Below are positions 27,190 through 36,361 of a stretch of 64,000 nucleotides of DNA, piece after piece. Every line of letters starts with the position of its first letter. Position 1 is the first letter of the stretch. Where the stretch lies: positions 226,368 through 290,367 of the forward strand of contig NZ_JAVBXX010000011.1 of the NCBI RefSeq assembly GCF_030824335.1, written 5' to 3'. Below the pieces are notes generated by a model. It had not been told where the DNA came from and did not search any database. It saw only the letters and a program-made list of their open reading frames with translations. The translations under genes and the position numbers were made by a program. Source of the stretch: Azonexus sp. (GTDB lineage: Bacteria; Pseudomonadota; Gammaproteobacteria; Burkholderiales; Rhodocyclaceae).

Positions 27190-27218
27190 AATGTATAACT
27201 GAGTATTTATATAGTCAA
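27190..27218 (-). promoter_or_regulatory. Probable sox promoter
   Basis: On the minus strand TTGACT (27218-27213) and TACATT (27195-27190) are 17 bases apart. It would start transcription at about 27183, immediately before the regulator gene and the sox run. Confidence 0.5.
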
Positions 27219-27233
27219 CAACTTATATTGTTG
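27216..27233. promoter_or_regulatory. Inverted repeat, candidate SoxR-like operator
   Basis: CAACA and TGTTG arms flank ACTTATAT in an AT-rich divergent intergenic region. The repeat overlaps the putative sox -35 box, and it also lies upstream of the plus-strand cytochrome gene. This is a typical position for an ArsR-type repressor. Confidence 0.45.
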
Positions 27234-27341
27234 CAATGCAGCATGCAATTCGCCGTAAATCCATATAGGCTAGATAATACGGAGCAAACCAGAACGCCTG
27301 AAAAACAACTTAATCCGCATAGATAAAAAGGAGATGTATCA

Positions 27342-27647
27342 ATGAAATTCCTCCCCAGCATCATTACTGCCTGCCTGTTGGCAGCAGCCAGTGCCGCCCA
27401 TGCGGCGGACCCGAACCTGGGCCGCAATCTGGCAGCCACCTGTGCAAATTGTCATGGCACCAATGGCAAGGCTGTTCCAGGCGCCGGCATGGACTCACTG
27501 GCAGGAGAGAGCAAGGCCAAGCTGCTGCAAAAACTGGCTGACTTCAAGAGTGGTGACAAACCGGCGTCGATCATGCACCAGATCAGCAAGGGCTACTCGG
27601 AAGAACAATTGGCACTGATTGCTGAATATTTCGCAGCACAAAAATAA
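27342..27647 (+). CDS. Class I cytochrome c, probable FCSD electron acceptor subunit
   Basis: A 101-residue periplasmic cytochrome with Sec signal (MKFLPSIITACLLAAASAAHA) and one heme motif CANCH at 34-38. A Met in the SIMHQISKGYSEEQL segment is the likely axial ligand. It lies 12 bases upstream of the flavoprotein fccB and is therefore probably its heme subunit or partner (FccA/SoxE-like). AGGAGA precedes the ATG. A GATAAT element at 27273-27278 may be its -10 box. Confidence 0.85.
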   Translation: MKFLPSIITACLLAAASAAHAADPNLGRNLAATCANCHGTNGKAVPGAGMDSLAGESKAKLLQKLADFKSGDKPASIMHQISKGYSEEQLALIAEYFAAQK

Positions 27648-27659
27648 GGGGAGACAAAA

Positions 27660-28937
27660 ATGATGCTGATGAAAAGACGTGAATTTCTGAAGGTTAGTGC
27701 GGCAAGTGGCGCAATGGCCTCGCTTTACGGCTGTGCTGGCGGCAACAAGGCTGGCGGTCATGTGGTCGTTGTCGGTGGTGGGTACGGTGGCGCCACAATC
27801 GCCAAGTATCTGCGTATGTGGAGCGAAGGCAGCATCCAGGTCACGCTGATCGAACGTAATCCGACCTTCATTTCCTGCCCGATTTCCAATTTGGTCATTG
27901 GTGGCACCAAGACCATGGAAGACATTACGGTCAGTTACGACAACCTGAAAAGCAAATGGGGTGTCCGCATCATTCAGGATGACGTGATTGCACTCGACGC
28001 CGCAAAGCGCTCGGTCAAACTCGCCAAAGGCGGCGATCTGAGCTACGACCGCATCGTCTTGTCACCGGGCGTCGACTTCATGTTCGACCAGATTCCCGGC
28101 CTGAACAATGCAGCCGCCCAGGAAAAGATTCTGCATGCCTGGAAGGCTGGCGCTCAGACTGTCGCATTGCGCAAGCAACTGGAAGCCATGCCGGATGGCG
28201 GGACTTTCGCCGTTGCCATTCCCAAGGCGCCCTATCGCTGCCCGCCCGGACCTTATGAGCGCGCCTGCCTGGTTGCTGATTACTTCAAGAAGAACAAACC
28301 CAAGTCGAAGGTCGTCATTCTTGATGCCAACGAGGATGTTCAGTCCAAAAAAGGTCTTTTCATGAAGGCCTGGGCCGACCTCTACAAGAACAACCTCGAG
28401 TACCGCCCGAATAGCGAAGTGAAGGATGTCGAAGTCGCCACCAACACCGCCATTCTCGAATTCGACAAATTCAAGGCAGACGTCCTGAACATCATTCCGC
28501 CACATCGCGCTGGCAATATTGCCAGCCAGTCCGGCATCAAGCTGATCAACAACCGCTGGGTTGATGTGAACTGGCTATCGATGGAGTCGACCAACACCCC
28601 CGGCGTACACGTTCTGGGCGATGCCGTATTCCCGGCGCCAACCATGCCCAAGTCGGGCCACATGGCCAACCAGCACGGCAAACTCGCGGCAGCAGCCATC
28701 ATCAACCTGTTGGCTGGTCAGGAGCCGAATCCGACCCCTGTGGTAATGAATACCTGCTACAGCTTTGTTGATGCCAAGAACGTCATCCACGTCTCGTCCA
28801 TTCATCAGTATGATGCTGCAACGAAACTGGTTCAGCCGGTCAAGGGTGCCGGCGGCGTTTCTGCCGCACGCAATGAACTGGAAGGCAAAGCCGCCATCGG
28901 CTGGGCGAAAAATATCTGGGCCGATATGCTGGCCTGA
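27660..28937 (+). CDS. fccB: Flavocytochrome c sulfide dehydrogenase, flavoprotein subunit
   Basis: A 425-residue periplasmic FAD enzyme that oxidises sulfide and passes electrons to a cytochrome c. Twin-arginine signal (MKRREFLKVSAASG). The FAD fold reads VVVVGGGYGGATIAKYL. FCSD signatures are FISCPISNLVIGG (Cys73), the redox Cys194 in APYRCPPGPYERAC and a second in NTCYSFVD near the C-terminus, with NWLSMESTNTPGVHVLGDA preceding it. AGGGGAG six bases upstream supports the ATG at 27660. A bidirectional terminator follows. Confidence 0.93.
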   Translation: MMLMKRREFLKVSAASGAMASLYGCAGGNKAGGHVVVVGGGYGGATIAKYLRMWSEGSIQVTLIERNPTFISCPISNLVIGGTKTMEDITVSYDNLKSKWGVRIIQDDVIALDAAKRSVKLAKGGDLSYDRIVLSPGVDFMFDQIPGLNNAAAQEKILHAWKAGAQTVALRKQLEAMPDGGTFAVAIPKAPYRCPPGPYERACLVADYFKKNKPKSKVVILDANEDVQSKKGLFMKAWADLYKNNLEYRPNSEVKDVEVATNTAILEFDKFKADVLNIIPPHRAGNIASQSGIKLINNRWVDVNWLSMESTNTPGVHVLGDAVFPAPTMPKSGHMANQHGKLAAAAIINLLAGQEPNPTPVVMNTCYSFVDAKNVIHVSSIHQYDAATKLVQPVKGAGGVSAARNELEGKAAIGWAKNIWADMLA

Positions 28938-28947
28938 TCTATCCCGC

Positions 28948-28988
28948 ACAAAAAAAATGGCCGCCCGGCAAGGCGGCCATTTTTTTGC
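28948..28988. terminator. Bidirectional terminator between fccB and cytochrome c4
   Basis: A perfect stem ATGGCCGCC/GGCGGCCAT with a six-base loop, flanked by A7 on the left and T7 on the right. It can end both the fccB transcript and the convergent cytochrome c4 transcript. Confidence 0.92.
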
Positions 28989-29004
28989 CTACAGAACGGC
29001 GCAA

Positions 29005-29619
29005 TCAATCCAGCGTTGCGATATATGCCGCAACGGCATGGCGCTCCAATTCGGAAAGTTTGGACGCAACAGTGTGCATGACGGCATTGTCATTGGTCCG
29101 TTCGCGCGTATTGAACAATTTGATCTGATCTTCGGTATAGCGCGGATGCTGACCAGCCAGACGAGGCAGTTGCGGCGTCCCGTGCCCCTGCGCACCGTGG
29201 CAACTGGCACAACTAGGCAAGCCGGTGAACTGATTGCCGCGATGGAAAACAAACTTACCGACAGCGGCCAGTTCGACATCACTCACCTCACGCCCAGCCA
29301 CCTGCTTACCTTGGAAGAACAGGCCGATCGACTTCATTTCCGCCGGCGTCAGTTCCTCGGCCTGGGGCTTCATGGTGTCGCTCTTGCGCTTGCCTGACTT
29401 GAATTCGGACAATTGTTTAGCGGTGTATTCCCAATGCTGGCCCGCCAGACGCGGGAAAACGGCACTGGCCGCCTCGCCTTCCATGCCGTGACAAAGGAAA
29501 CAGCGACCAGCAACAATTTCTTCAGCCCGAGCCAGATCCGTCGCATCAGCGGCCCCCGCTGGCGCACTGCAGACAGCCGCCAACAGCAAACCTGCCACAC
29601 CGGTAAAAAATTTGTTCAT
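29005..29619 (-). CDS. Diheme cytochrome c4
   Basis: A 204-residue periplasmic electron carrier with a Sec signal (MNKFFTGVAGLLLAAVCSAPAGA) and two tandem cytochrome c domains. Heme motifs are CFLCH at 40-44 and CASCH at 137-141, each followed by PRLAGQH and with Met ligands in TMKP and AVMHTVA. Cytochrome c4 typically feeds the terminal oxidase, so it could collect electrons from Sox and FCSD. GGGGGA lies before the ATG at 29619; a five-residue longer frame starts at 29634. Confidence 0.9.
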   Translation of the reverse strand: MNKFFTGVAGLLLAAVCSAPAGAADATDLARAEEIVAGRCFLCHGMEGEAASAVFPRLAGQHWEYTAKQLSEFKSGKRKSDTMKPQAEELTPAEMKSIGLFFQGKQVAGREVSDVELAAVGKFVFHRGNQFTGLPSCASCHGAQGHGTPQLPRLAGQHPRYTEDQIKLFNTRERTNDNAVMHTVASKLSELERHAVAAYIATLD

Positions 29620-29656
29620 GACTCCCCCGTTCATTCATACAAAAGAAAATCATTAA

Positions 29657-29685
29657 ATCGTAATTTACTTACATCCGACTTTCAA
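29657..29685 (-). promoter_or_regulatory. Probable sigma-70 promoter of cytochrome c4
   Basis: On the minus strand TTGAAA (29685-29680) and TACGAT (29662-29657) are 17 bases apart and about 40 bases upstream of the ATG. Confidence 0.45.
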
Positions 29686-29690
29686 GACGA

Positions 29691-30140
29691 TCAGGCGTGC
29701 CCTGTGCTGCCAAACCCCCCCTCACCACGATCCGTCGCTGAAAATTCATCAACAATATTGAAGCCAACCTGCAATACAGGAACCACCACCAACTGGGCTA
29801 TCCGCTCCAGCGGGGTAATCGTGAAAGATGCCTGCCCCCGATTCCATACCGAGACCATCAACTGTCCCTGATAATCACTATCGATCAAACCGACCAGATT
29901 ACCCAACACGATGCCATGCTTGTGGCCAAGCCCGGAGCGCGGCAGGATCATCGCAGCCAAGCCTGGATCCGCCAGATGAATAGCCATTCCGGTAGGTACC
30001 AGCACTGTCTGGCCTGGTGACAGTTCCAGCGGCGCATCGAGGCAGGCACGTAAATCCAGACCAGCAGCCCCCGGTGTTGCATAGTGTGGCGGGCTATCTT
30101 TAAGACGGGAATCAAGGATTTTGACATCGATATGGTGCAT
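29691..30140 (-). CDS. dut: dUTP diphosphatase
   Basis: A 149-residue homotrimeric dUTPase that keeps uracil out of DNA and supplies dUMP. All five motifs are present: [41 protein letters not shown] and the C-terminal [10 protein letters not shown] that closes over the active site. The ATG at 30140 overlaps the coaBC stop (TAATG), with GGAG upstream, so dut and coaBC are coupled, a common proteobacterial pair. Confidence 0.96.
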   Translation of the reverse strand: MHHIDVKILDSRLKDSPPHYATPGAAGLDLRACLDAPLELSPGQTVLVPTGMAIHLADPGLAAMILPRSGLGHKHGIVLGNLVGLIDSDYQGQLMVSVWNRGQASFTITPLERIAQLVVVPVLQVGFNIVDEFSATDRGEGGFGSTGHA

Positions 30141-31336
30141 TAGTGTGCTCCTGTAAGTTTGGCAATATGTTCGATCAACTGCCTGGACAACTCCTCTTTT
30201 GACGCAGGGGCCAAAGGATGGGTGCCGGTATCGTCGAACAAGATGAGACGATTGGCATCGCCACCGAAACCGTCCTGTATCAGGTTGCCGGCAATCAGCG
30301 GAATATTTTTCTTGCGCCTTTTGGCTTGCGCATAAGCCTCCAGATTGTGGCTTTCGGCGGCGAAGCCGACACAAAACGGCCCGTCTTTCAATGCAGCAAC
30401 CTCAGCCAGAATGTCGGGATTCTCGATCAACTCAATCAGCGGCACCCCGCCATGATCTTTTTTCAGCTTGTGTTCAGCCGCATTGGCGACTCGATAATCT
30501 GCCACGGCAGCCACTGCAATAAAAATATCCGCATCAGTCGCCCGCACCATCACCGCCGCGTGCATGTCGAGCGCACTTCTGACATTGATGCGGTCAACGC
30601 CCTGTGGCGCGGAAAAAGCAACCGGTCCGGAAACCAGCGTAACTTCGGCCCCCGCCTGCTGGGCGGCACGAGCAAGTGCGTATCCCATCCGACCCGATGA
30701 CAAGTTAGTGATGCCACGCACCGGATCAATGGCCTCGAAGGTTGGCCCGGCCGTGATCAAAACCTTGCGCCCCGCCAACAGTTTGGGCACGAAAAAAGTT
30801 TGCACCCGGTCGAGAATCTCTTCTGGCTCCAACATGCGGCCCTGTCCGTTTTCACCGCAGGCCTGCTCGCCACTTGCCGGCCCCAGAATCTGCACGCCAT
30901 CCCCCTGCAAACAAGCGACATTGCGCTGTGTCGCCGGATTTTCCCACATCTGCCGATTCATGGCCGGCGCAACAAGCAAAGGACAATTGCGGGCCAACAC
31001 CATGGTCGCCAGGAGATCATTGGCCATTCCGTGGGCAATCCGGGCCAGAAAATCAGCGGAGGCTGGAGCAATCAAAATCAGGTCAGCACGCCGCGATAGG
31101 TCGATGTGGGCCATCGCATTCGGCATTCTGGCATCCCACTGATCCACGTAAACAGGCTTCCCGGAAAGCGCCTGAAAAGTCGTCGAAGTTACAAAATGTG
31201 TTGCCCCATCAGTCATCGCCACCTGCACATCCGCCCCTTGGCGGATCAGCAACCTGACCAGTTCGGCCGCTTTATATGCCGCAATACCACCAGTCACGCC
31301 CACTACAATACGCTTGCCATTTAATTCCATTGTCAT
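30140..31336 (-). CDS. coaBC: Phosphopantothenoylcysteine decarboxylase/synthase
   Basis: A 398-residue bifunctional enzyme of coenzyme A synthesis. The N-terminal flavin decarboxylase (CoaC) has [36 protein letters not shown] and APAMNRQMW. The C-terminal synthetase (CoaB) has [25 protein letters not shown] and the KLKKDHGG dimerisation loop. The start at 31336 (MTMELNGKR) is probable; an ATG at 31330 is equally possible. It is divergent from radC. Confidence 0.95.
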   Translation of the reverse strand: MTMELNGKRIVVGVTGGIAAYKAAELVRLLIRQGADVQVAMTDGATHFVTSTTFQALSGKPVYVDQWDARMPNAMAHIDLSRRADLILIAPASADFLARIAHGMANDLLATMVLARNCPLLVAPAMNRQMWENPATQRNVACLQGDGVQILGPASGEQACGENGQGRMLEPEEILDRVQTFFVPKLLAGRKVLITAGPTFEAIDPVRGITNLSSGRMGYALARAAQQAGAEVTLVSGPVAFSAPQGVDRINVRSALDMHAAVMVRATDADIFIAVAAVADYRVANAAEHKLKKDHGGVPLIELIENPDILAEVAALKDGPFCVGFAAESHNLEAYAQAKRRKKNIPLIAGNLIQDGFGGDANRLILFDDTGTHPLAPASKEELSRQLIEHIAKLTGAH

Positions 31337-31342
31337 ATTCGA

Positions 31343-31366
31343 TAGAATGATCTCCAATACATTCTA
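31343..31366. promoter_or_regulatory. Symmetric divergent promoter region, coaBC/radC
   Basis: A perfect inverted repeat TAGAATG ... CATTCTA with a 10-base spacer lies midway between the two starts. Each arm contains TAGAAT, a one-mismatch -10 box, facing its own gene, so the two promoters would overlap. Confidence 0.4.
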
Positions 31367-31380
31367 CTGGAGGAACAGGC

Positions 31381-32061
31381 ATGGGGATCACTGATTGGCC
31401 AGCACAGGAGCGCCCCCGAGAACGACTGCTTGCCCTTGGACCAGAAGCACTTTCCGATGCCGAATTGCTGGCCATCTATTTGCGCGTCGGAATTCGCGGC
31501 AAAAGCGCGGTCGATCTGGCAAGAGACCTTCTGCAACGCCACAATGGCCGCCTGAGCGCTCTTGCTGAAGCCTCGCTGGAACAATTATCGTCAGTATCCG
31601 GCATAGGCCAAGCCAAGGCAGCCCAACTTAAAGCGAGTTTTGAACTGGCCCGACGGGCACTGACCGAAGAAATGGCAGAACGCGACAACTTCAACTCCCC
31701 AGGCAAAGTCCGGGACTGGCTGCGCCTGAAACTGGCCAACAATCAACACGAAGTGTTTATGGCTCTGTGGCTGGATGCACAGAATCATCTGCTGCAAACC
31801 GACTTGTTGTTTACCGGAACGCTCACCCAGACATCGGTCTATCCGCGTGAAGTGGTCAAAACTGCGCTGGCCCGCAATGCCGCAGCAGTAATCTTGGCGC
31901 ACAACCACCCATCCGGGATCAGCGAACCATCGCAAGCTGATGAGCTATTAACAACTAATCTGAAGGCTGCTCTCGACATGGTCGATGTCAAACTACTTGA
32001 CCATTTCATCGTCGCCGGAAACGCCCAGCCCATCTCCTTTGCCGAGCGAGGATTGATTTAA
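31381..32061 (+). CDS. radC: RadC/JAMM-family DNA repair-associated protein
   Basis: A 226-residue cytoplasmic protein. An N-terminal helix-hairpin-helix region ([17 protein letters not shown]) is followed by a C-terminal JAB1/MPN metalloprotease-like domain. Its zinc signature is [15 protein letters not shown] with upstream [16 protein letters not shown]. The traditional name comes from a misassigned E. coli mutation; the biochemical role remains unclear. TGGAGG upstream supports the ATG. It is divergent from coaBC and upstream of rpmB. Confidence 0.93.
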   Translation: MGITDWPAQERPRERLLALGPEALSDAELLAIYLRVGIRGKSAVDLARDLLQRHNGRLSALAEASLEQLSSVSGIGQAKAAQLKASFELARRALTEEMAERDNFNSPGKVRDWLRLKLANNQHEVFMALWLDAQNHLLQTDLLFTGTLTQTSVYPREVVKTALARNAAAVILAHNHPSGISEPSQADELLTTNLKAALDMVDVKLLDHFIVAGNAQPISFAERGLI

Positions 32062-32073
32062 TAACAAAAAAAC

Positions 32074-32102
32074 TTGATCAAATAGGGTCTTATCGTTAGA
32101 AT
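32074..32102 (+). promoter_or_regulatory. Promoter of rpmB-rpmG
   Basis: TTGATC (32074-32079) and TAGAAT (32097-32102) lie 17 bases apart, about 36 bases before the rpmB ATG. Confidence 0.6.
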
Positions 32103-32138
32103 CACGGGCTTTCTTCTAGCCAATTCTGGAGCACCATC

Positions 32139-32372
32139 ATGGCGCGAGTCTGCCAAGTAACGGGTAAAGGCCCGATGGTTGGGAACAATGTTTCCCACGC
32201 CAATAACAAAACGAAGCGCCGCTTCCTGCCGAATCTGCAGTATCGCCGTTTCTGGGTCGAGAGCGAAAACCGCTTCGTCCGTCTGCGCGTTTCCAACGCC
32301 GGCCTGCGTTTGATCGACAAGAAGGGCATTGATGTCATTCTTACCGATCTGCGTGCCCGTGGTGAAATCTAA
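32139..32372 (+). CDS. rpmB: 50S ribosomal protein L28
   Basis: A 77-residue basic ribosomal protein with the family start [29 protein letters not shown] segment and the [18 protein letters not shown] core. It has a single cysteine (Cys5), so no zinc-ribbon CXXC. It sits 17 bases upstream of rpmG, the standard bacterial pair. Confidence 0.98.
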   Translation: MARVCQVTGKGPMVGNNVSHANNKTKRRFLPNLQYRRFWVESENRFVRLRVSNAGLRLIDKKGIDVILTDLRARGEI

Positions 32373-32389
32373 TCAAGAGGTATTGAAAA

Positions 32390-32560
32390 ATGGCTAGCAA
32401 AGGCGGTCGCGAAAAGATCAAGCTGGAATCCACTGCGGGTACCGGTCACTTCTATACCACTTCCAAGAACAAGCGTACGACGCCTGAAAAACTGGAATTC
32501 ATGAAGTATGACCCGAAGGCACGCAAGCATGTGGCCTACAAGGAAGTGAAGCTAAAGTAA
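32390..32560 (+). CDS. rpmG: 50S ribosomal protein L33
   Basis: A 56-residue ribosomal protein (begins [20 protein letters not shown], ends [10 protein letters not shown]). It lacks the CXXC zinc motifs, so it is the zinc-independent type. AAGAGG lies eight bases before the ATG. Co-transcribed with rpmB and followed by a terminator. Confidence 0.97.
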   Translation: MASKGGREKIKLESTAGTGHFYTTSKNKRTTPEKLEFMKYDPKARKHVAYKEVKLK

Positions 32561-32578
32561 TCCTCAGCATCCTTCACT

Positions 32579-32610
32579 ATAAAAACCCGCCTTTTGGCGG
32601 GTTTTTGCTT
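32579..32610 (+). terminator. Terminator of rpmB-rpmG
   Basis: AAAAACCCGCC / GGCGGGTTTTT stem with a TTTT loop, followed by further T. It is nearly symmetric, so it may also act on the convergent dsbB transcript. Confidence 0.92.
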
Positions 32611-32634
32611 TTCTGCTTTTCATATTAATTGAAC

Positions 32635-33153
32635 TTAGGCCGACAACTTGCGCACTCGAAACAGAATCAGCGCCAGAACCCCGATACCAAAAAACAGCAG
32701 CAGCGACCAGTTCGCCATTGACAGACCAATAAAAACCCATTCCTTACTAGAACAGAAACCTGTAGCAAGGAAAAATGATGGCCACTGCATCCCCAGCCAA
32801 TCAACCAATTGCTCAATCAAATTTGGATCAGTGAAACCGCACTCAGTGGCAAGTTCTGGATAAGCCTGCATCCAGCTCTGATATGCCGCTATGCCTCCAC
32901 CTAACAAAGCAAGCCCAAAAATCATCGCTGCCCACAGCAGTCCCGCACCCGGCAGGAAAAATCCGGCCATAGCAATGAGTCCAATCAGCATATAAAGCAG
33001 GCGCTGAAAGATGCAATAAGGACATGGGGCCAAACGCAACAAATGCTGCAACTCCATCCCAATCGCCACAACACCAAGACAGCCTAGCCCCAGAGTGGCA
33101 AACCATACACGATTTGAATAACCGGACATACACTTGGACAAAAACCCGCACAT
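32635..33153 (-). CDS. dsbB: Disulfide bond formation protein B
   Basis: A 172-residue four-helix inner-membrane protein that reoxidises DsbA and passes electrons to quinone. Redox pairs are Cys44/Cys47 in APCPYCIFQR and Cys105/Cys134 in the second periplasmic loop (TECGFTDP, TGFCSSKEW). The ATG at 33153 has GGAG upstream; ATG 33129 is a possible shorter start. It converges with rpmG and would support the many exported cysteine and cytochrome proteins of the sulfur cluster. Confidence 0.93.
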   Translation of the reverse strand: MCGFLSKCMSGYSNRVWFATLGLGCLGVVAIGMELQHLLRLAPCPYCIFQRLLYMLIGLIAMAGFFLPGAGLLWAAMIFGLALLGGGIAAYQSWMQAYPELATECGFTDPNLIEQLVDWLGMQWPSFFLATGFCSSKEWVFIGLSMANWSLLLFFGIGVLALILFRVRKLSA

Positions 33154-33177
33154 CTAAAATTCTCCAAAAATAACAAC

Positions 33178-33191
33178 TGCTTACATAAGCA
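33178..33191. other. Short palindrome between dsbB and the GGDEF-EAL gene
   Basis: TGCTTA and TAAGCA half-sites flank a CA dinucleotide in an AT-rich divergent region. It is a candidate operator for either gene. Confidence 0.3.
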
Positions 33192-33275
33192 ACAAATACC
33201 TTGCAAAAACTCGACCCACCCCGGCAAAATGTCACAAAAGGCTGCTCAGCAGCTAACAAATATACGGAGACGAGT

Positions 33276-35426
33276 TTGCTTCACCACACCCACCAGCCAG
33301 ACGCTACTCGCGTACTAGCCCTGCTTGAGGCATGCAACCGCGCACGCCATCAATCTGGCGACGAAGCGACGATGCTGAGCGAGCAATGCCAAATACTGGT
33401 CGATACGGGCGGCTATCGCTGTGCCAGTATCCGCCTGCAGCCAAGACAGCAGGCAGGCTTCCCGGATCAGGCTTTACAACAAGTCGCCATTTACCCGTCC
33501 TGCAGCCAACTTGCCACCCCCCAAAAAACTGACGACAGCAAACCCCTGAAATCACTGGAAATCCCCTTGGGCAATGACGAACAGTCCATTGGGTCGCTAG
33601 GCATTGAAACCCTAGACGCAAATTTTACTGCCGACGAGAGAATTGCTCTCGACATCATCGCAAAAAACATTGGCGAAACCTTAAGCAATCTGCGTGCAGC
33701 AGTGACGCAAAGTAACCTCCAATCCGAACTGAGACAACTTTCCCGAGCACTTGAGTCCAGCTTGAATGGGGTGATGATTACTTCGTCAACTCAACTCGAT
33801 CACCCTATCGTTTATGTAAACCCGGCATTCGAACGCATTACTGGTTACGCCGCTGAAGAGGTAATCGGTTTGAGTGGTCGCTTTCTTGTACGTGACGACC
33901 TCAATCAACGAGGCCTTGGCACAATCCGCGAAGCATTGCGCAACCAGAGAGAAGCTCACGCCATTCTGCGCAACTACCGTAAAGACGGTACGCTTTTCTG
34001 GAATGAACTATTCATCGCCCCAGTACGCGACGAAGATGGCAGCGTGACAACCCACTTTGTCAGCATTCTGAACGATGTGAGCGAGCGAATCAGCTACGAA
34101 CAACAACTTGAGTTTCATGCTAACCACGATGCACTCACCGGACTGGCCAATCGCAACCTCCTGAATGACCGTATCACCCAGGCACTTGCTCAGGCACGTG
34201 CTGACAATCTTCTGGCAGGCGTACTGCTACTCGATCTGGATCGCTTCAAACTGGTGAATGACGGCTTTGGGCACTCGCCAGCCAACGAACTACTCAAGTC
34301 TGTGGCACAGCGCTTGATGCAAAGTGTCCGGGATACGGATACCGTCGCCCGTTTGGGCGGCGATGAGTTTGTTGTCGTCATCAGCCGGCTTCAATCAGCC
34401 GACGATCTATCTCTCGTCGCCGGGAAAATACTTCGTTCGTTCAGTCAGCCTTTCATCATGGAAGGCAAGGAAATTTTCGTTACCGCTTCGATCGGCGCAG
34501 CACTCTATCCGCGCGATGGGGATCATGGGGAAATATTGTTACGCAATGCCGATGTGGCGATGTATCGCGTCAAGGAGCATGGTCGCAACAACTACCGCTT
34601 CTACACCCCGGAAATGACACATATGGCGATTGACCGACTGGACATGGAGGGCAATCTGCGGCGCGCACTTGAGCGCGATGAATTGCTTGTCTACTATCAG
34701 CCGCTGGTCGATATCCAATCTGGCCATATCGTCGGGGCAGAAGCACTTGTCCGCTGGCAGCACCCGCGCATCGGTATGATACAGCCAGGTGAGTTCATTC
34801 CTCTGGCTGAAGAAACGGGCCTCATTATCCCGTTGGGACAAATCGTCCTGCGCCAAGTATGCGCCGACATCAAGGCTTGGCAGGCCATCGGACTCCCCCC
34901 TATCAAGGTCTCACTCAATTTGTCAGCGCGGGAATTCCGCCAGGAAGACCTTTCCGCAACCATCAGCAAAGTGCTGGATGAAACATCAGTCGACGGTCAT
35001 TTACTGACTTTCGAATTGACCGAAAGCATGGTCATGCACGATGTCGAAAATACGCTGGAAACTTTACTTGAATTGAAAAAACTGGGAGCAAAAGTCTCTC
35101 TGGACGATTTTGGCACCGGCTATTCCAGCCTCTCCTATCTCAAGCGTTTTCCCATAGACACACTCAAAATCGATCGTAGCTTTGTGCGCGATATACATCA
35201 GGACAGCGATGATGCAGCAATCGCTCATGCTGTCATCGCCATGGCCCATAAACTTGGCATTAACGTGATTGCTGAAGGGGTGGAGTGCAAAGCACAACTG
35301 GACTTGCTGCGTGAATTTGATTGCAACCAGTTGCAGGGCTACTACTTCAGCCGTCCCGTACCCTACGACGAATTTACACTGATGTTGACGCAAAACAGGA
35401 CGCTGGCTGATCTATCCGAGACATGA
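33276..35426 (+). CDS. GAF-PAS-GGDEF-EAL cyclic-di-GMP protein
   Basis: A 716-residue protein, first of a four-gene operon. A GAF-like domain (about residues 10-145) and a PAS domain (about 155-275, VYVNPAFERITGYAAEEVIG) precede a GGDEF diguanylate cyclase domain with an intact GGDEF at about 361-365. An EAL phosphodiesterase domain follows, with intact EAL at 489-491 and later DDFGTGYSSLSYLKRFP. Both catalytic motifs are intact, so it may make and degrade c-di-GMP depending on the sensed signal. The TTG at 33276 has GGAGA five bases upstream and is preferred over an upstream TTG at 33201 that lacks a site. There is no membrane segment. Confidence 0.88.
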   Translation: MLHHTHQPDATRVLALLEACNRARHQSGDEATMLSEQCQILVDTGGYRCASIRLQPRQQAGFPDQALQQVAIYPSCSQLATPQKTDDSKPLKSLEIPLGNDEQSIGSLGIETLDANFTADERIALDIIAKNIGETLSNLRAAVTQSNLQSELRQLSRALESSLNGVMITSSTQLDHPIVYVNPAFERITGYAAEEVIGLSGRFLVRDDLNQRGLGTIREALRNQREAHAILRNYRKDGTLFWNELFIAPVRDEDGSVTTHFVSILNDVSERISYEQQLEFHANHDALTGLANRNLLNDRITQALAQARADNLLAGVLLLDLDRFKLVNDGFGHSPANELLKSVAQRLMQSVRDTDTVARLGGDEFVVVISRLQSADDLSLVAGKILRSFSQPFIMEGKEIFVTASIGAALYPRDGDHGEILLRNADVAMYRVKEHGRNNYRFYTPEMTHMAIDRLDMEGNLRRALERDELLVYYQPLVDIQSGHIVGAEALVRWQHPRIGMIQPGEFIPLAEETGLIIPLGQIVLRQVCADIKAWQAIGLPPIKVSLNLSAREFRQEDLSATISKVLDETSVDGHLLTFELTESMVMHDVENTLETLLELKKLGAKVSLDDFGTGYSSLSYLKRFPIDTLKIDRSFVRDIHQDSDDAAIAHAVIAMAHKLGINVIAEGVECKAQLDLLREFDCNQLQGYYFSRPVPYDEFTLMLTQNRTLADLSET

Positions 35427-35644
35427 AGAAAAAACTCCGCTATCAGCATGTCGACCACGGCAGCCTTGCAGACTATCTCTCACAGCACGAGATTGCCTCT
35501 GCTGAAGCTGTTGCCACCAGTCACATTTACCGTTGCATATCGGGTCGGGATGAGTCGCTGGTTATCGCCTTGGCAGATGGAAATGCCCTGATTGTCACCT
35601 ACGAATCACAGGCAGCAGTGGACCGCCGGCGTAACGCTGGTTAA
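35423..35644 (+). CDS. Hypothetical 73-aa protein coupled to the GGDEF-EAL gene
   Basis: A small soluble protein (begins MKKKLRYQHVDHGSLADYLS, ends AAVDRRRNAG) whose ATG overlaps the stop of the preceding gene and which ends nine bases before the response regulator. No family is recognised. The tight packing inside the operon supports a real gene. It could be a small adaptor between the c-di-GMP enzyme and the two-component system, but only position suggests this. Confidence 0.65.
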   Translation: MKKKLRYQHVDHGSLADYLSQHEIASAEAVATSHIYRCISGRDESLVIALADGNALIVTYESQAAVDRRRNAG

Positions 35645-35653
35645 GATGCCACA

Positions 35654-36361
35654 ATGAGTACGCGTATCCTGCTTGTCGAAGACGATGAACGTTTGGCTGA
35701 ATTGACAGCTGAATATCTTTCCCGCAATGACCTTACTGTCAGTATCGAACCACGGGGTGACGCGGCTGAAGCACGCATCCTGTCCGAGCAACCGGACCTT
35801 GTCATTTTAGATGTCATGTTGCCGGGAAAAGATGGCTTCGAGGTTTGCCGTGCGGTACGCCAGCAATACCGTGGGGTAATCCTGATGCTGACGGCACGCG
35901 ACGAAGATTTCGATCAGATTCTCGGCTTGGAACTCGGCGCTGACGACTATATTGCCAAGCCTGTCCAGCCACGGGTTCTACTCGCCCGCATCAAGGCTTT
36001 ACTGCGCCGACTCCCGACAGCCGGTGACAACCCCGATAGCACCGACAATGAATGCCAGGTCTTTGGACAGTTCCGGATCAGCCAGGCAACCCGAACTGCA
36101 ACACTGAACAGTCACCCCATTGACCTTACAACTGCCGAATTTGATTTGCTCTGGCTGTTGGCCACTCATGCCGGCAATGTCCTGTCACGTGATGACCTGT
36201 TGCAGGAACTGCGGGGCATAGGGTTCGATGGCCTTGATCGCTCGATAGATGCGCGCATTTCGCGCTTGCGCAAAAAGTTGAATGACGATCCGGAAAATCC
36301 GACGCGGATAAAAACTGTTCGCGGTAAAGGTTATCTGTTCAGCAAACATGACTGGAACTGA
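35654..36361 (+). CDS. OmpR-family response regulator (RstA-like)
   Basis: A 235-residue regulator. Receiver domain with LLVEDDERLAEL, phosphoacceptor Asp53 in VILDVMLPGKDGFEV, MLTARDEDFDQILGLELGADDYIAKP. The C-terminal winged helix contains LTTAEFDLLWLLATHAGNVLSRDDLLQ and ends RTVRGKGYLFS. It is third in the operon and overlaps the kinase gene by 14 bases. As an OmpR-type regulator it should bind tandem repeats about 11 bases apart; such repeats lie downstream at 37829-37850. Confidence 0.92.
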   Translation: MSTRILLVEDDERLAELTAEYLSRNDLTVSIEPRGDAAEARILSEQPDLVILDVMLPGKDGFEVCRAVRQQYRGVILMLTARDEDFDQILGLELGADDYIAKPVQPRVLLARIKALLRRLPTAGDNPDSTDNECQVFGQFRISQATRTATLNSHPIDLTTAEFDLLWLLATHAGNVLSRDDLLQELRGIGFDGLDRSIDARISRLRKKLNDDPENPTRIKTVRGKGYLFSKHDWN

